Assembly: GCA_020433785.1 (NCBI GenBank)
Contig: JAGRCC010000659.1
Span: 1 to 6,044 of the forward strand
Direction of reading: 5' to 3'
Length of the DNA stretch: 6,044 nucleotides
From: Anaerolineae bacterium
GTDB lineage: Bacteria; Chloroflexota; Anaerolineae; 4572-78; J111
Position 1 is the stretch's first letter, and the number at the start of each line of letters is the position of its first letter. Shown piece by piece: positions 4,667-6,044 of the stretch. A program made the translations under genes and the position numbers. Below the pieces are notes generated by a model. It made no database searches. It saw nothing but the letters and a program-made list of their open reading frames with translations, and was not told where the DNA came from.

Positions 4667-6044
4667 TTGGATTCGATTACGCTGTTATACAATCAAGCGC
4701 TTTTTCTTTTGTCTAACCTGTCGTGGATTAACATTATCGATCTGGTCTTAGTCACCGTGGCCTTTTTTGTTCTCTTGTCAGTGATTCGGCAGAGCACATT
4801 CTATCTTTTCCGCGAGACGTTAGCCGTAGCCGTAATTTTGTTATTGGTAACCATCGTCCTGCCTCTGCCCGCGTTCGATTGGCTGGCTCAAGGGATTTTG
4901 GTGGCTATCTTGGTGGCGACGCCAATCATCTTTCAAAATCAGCTGCGCCGCTTTTTTGAACAAGTAGCTCGAACCATTGGACTGGCCCAGGCCGTCCAAC
5001 AGGGGACGGCTGAAAACTATTTCCCGCAGCTCATCCATGCCGTAGAAAATATGGCCGCCAGTAAAACCGGCGCACTCGTGGTCATAGAAGGCAACGACTC
5101 CTTAGATGAAATTATCAAAACCGGGATTCGCTGCAATGCCCAGGTGACCAGCGAGATGCTGCAAACCATCTTTTTCCCCAAAACGCCGCTCCACGATGGC
5201 GCGGTGATCATTCGCATTGATCGAATTGCGGCGGCGGGATGTGTACTGCCGTTAACTCACCAATCATTAGAAGCCGACAAGCGCCTGGGCACCCGTCACC
5301 GGGCGGCGGTCGGCGTGAGTGAAGAATATGATGCAATGGTCGTGGTGGTTAGCGAAGAAACCGGCCAGATTTCGGCTGCCCGTGCCGGTCAGCTTAATCG
5401 ACCTTTAACCAGTGCGCAGCTCCGGGAGGAACTGACCGACTTTTTTGATCCGACCACCCACGCGCCGCCGTCCCTTAGCCTGCGCAGCCTGTTAAGGCAG
5501 GGGATGCGCAAACTATGGCTCTCGCTGACGCAGTCGAGTTCAAAGCAACTGCTCATCAACAGTATCTTCTTATTGATTTCGTTTGCTCTGGCCTTAATTG
5601 TGTGGGGCTTTGCCTTTGAGCAAACTCACAACATTATGCGAGTGCGGGTGAACGATATCCCGCTGCGTGTGGAAGGGGTACCGGCTGATACCCAAATTAT
5701 TGCGCCGCCGCCGGCCACCGTCTCGGCCGTTGTCCAAACCACCGAGGATCAACTCAGTACCCTAACCCCCAATAGCTTTCAGGCGGTGGCGCCATTACAG
5801 GGCTTGGGGGCGGGCGTCCACCGCATCCCGATCCGGGTTAGTTCCAGTATCCCTCAAGTTTTGGTTTTAGAACCGGACCCCAAGATGGTTGATTTAGAAT
5901 TGGCGCCGATTATAACCCGGTCGCTGCCGATTAATGTTACTCTGGATCAGCAGCGCTTTCCAGCCGCCTATCAAGTATCCGGTCCGGCCGTCACCTTTCC
6001 GACCACGGTGACGGTGACCGGTCCGGAGCCGTTGGTTGATCAGA
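4667..6044 (+). CDS. cdaA: Diadenylate cyclase CdaA fused to CdaR-like YbbR domain, partial
   Basis: A membrane-bound synthase that joins two ATP into cyclic di-AMP, here fused in one chain with its usual partner. The 459 visible codons contain no stop; the 3' end lies outside the window. Residues about 24-40, 51-67 and 73-90 are three membrane helices. About 107-265 is the DAC catalytic domain, with TPLHDGAVII (D177-G178-A179), LPLT, GTRHRAA (R210-H211-R212) and VSEETG (E230, E231) all intact, so it should be active. A fourth membrane helix (about 295-316) then leads into YbbR repeats: the first about 330-412, with FQAVAPLQGL and GVHRIPIRV, and a second starting near 414. CdaA and CdaR are normally separate adjacent genes in Firmicutes. 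The topology predicted here, cytoplasmic cyclase and external YbbR, is the same as for the two-protein complex. The TTG start is supported by GGGAGG at 4652-4657. Confidence 0.93.
   Translation, partial: MDSITLLYNQALFLLSNLSWINIIDLVLVTVAFFVLLSVIRQSTFYLFRETLAVAVILLLVTIVLPLPAFDWLAQGILVAILVATPIIFQNQLRRFFEQVARTIGLAQAVQQGTAENYFPQLIHAVENMAASKTGALVVIEGNDSLDEIIKTGIRCNAQVTSEMLQTIFFPKTPLHDGAVIIRIDRIAAAGCVLPLTHQSLEADKRLGTRHRAAVGVSEEYDAMVVVVSEETGQISAARAGQLNRPLTSAQLREELTDFFDPTTHAPPSLSLRSLLRQGMRKLWLSLTQSSSKQLLINSIFLLISFALALIVWGFAFEQTHNIMRVRVNDIPLRVEGVPADTQIIAPPPATVSAVVQTTEDQLSTLTPNSFQAVAPLQGLGAGVHRIPIRVSSSIPQVLVLEPDPKMVDLELAPIITRSLPINVTLDQQRFPAAYQVSGPAVTFPTTVTVTGPEPLVDQ

Noticed and set aside
4841..5217. 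Two minus-strand open frames
   Set aside because: Both are antisense to the cyclase membrane and DAC regions and show no domain signature.

Overview
The window looks like chromosomal DNA from an uncultured or little-studied bacterium, most likely a member of Chloroflexota (Anaerolineae-like). This is an inference. It rests on a CdaA-type diadenylate cyclase fused to a YbbR/CdaR domain, a lipoprotein with 'FSPDGRWLA'-type WD40 repeats, a DHH phosphoesterase carrying a GGHGTMAGG motif, TTG start codons behind strong Shine-Dalgarno sequences, and intergenic regions full of small palindromic repeats. There are no rRNA or tRNA genes, no CRISPR array and no recognisable transposase.

Layout, left to right. 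Bases 1-116 (minus strand) hold the first 38 codons of a small DUF2892 membrane protein. Bases 117-322 hold its probable promoter, with a CRP-like TGTGA-N5-TCACA box centred at about -41, and an 84-bp element bounded by a perfect 16-bp inverted repeat. Bases 323-997 (minus) encode a Crp/Fnr regulator whose recognition helix suits such a box. Bases 1146-1945 (minus) are a WD40 lipoprotein gene broken by at least one clear frameshift. Bases 1946-2541 have no gene but carry a paired-hairpin repeat, a 16-bp palindrome, a terminator and four palindromes spaced exactly 22 bp apart. Bases 2542-2961 (minus) encode a MaoC-type hotdog hydratase. From about 2962 transcription diverges: 3204-4217 (plus) encodes a DHH/DHHA1 phosphoesterase. 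A repeat-rich 449-bp gap follows, and 4667 to the window end (plus) encodes the CdaA-CdaR fusion, which is cut off by the window.

How the genes may work together. The right half could be a cyclic di-AMP module: a membrane cyclase fused to its extracytoplasmic regulatory domain, preceded by a DHH/DHHA1 enzyme of the superfamily that contains c-di-AMP, pApA and oligoribonucleotide phosphodiesterases. The left half looks like a regulator plus target pair, in which the Crp/Fnr protein may activate the DUF2892 gene from a class II position. The WD40 remnant and the MaoC gene have no visible functional link to either pair.

The most unusual non-coding signals are the 22-bp-phased palindrome array (2417-2504), a three-copy modular hairpin family framed by GGAGC/GCTCC (1075, 2207, 4528), and two tandem TGAAAAT...ATTTTCA cassettes with different contents directly upstream of the cyclase gene.
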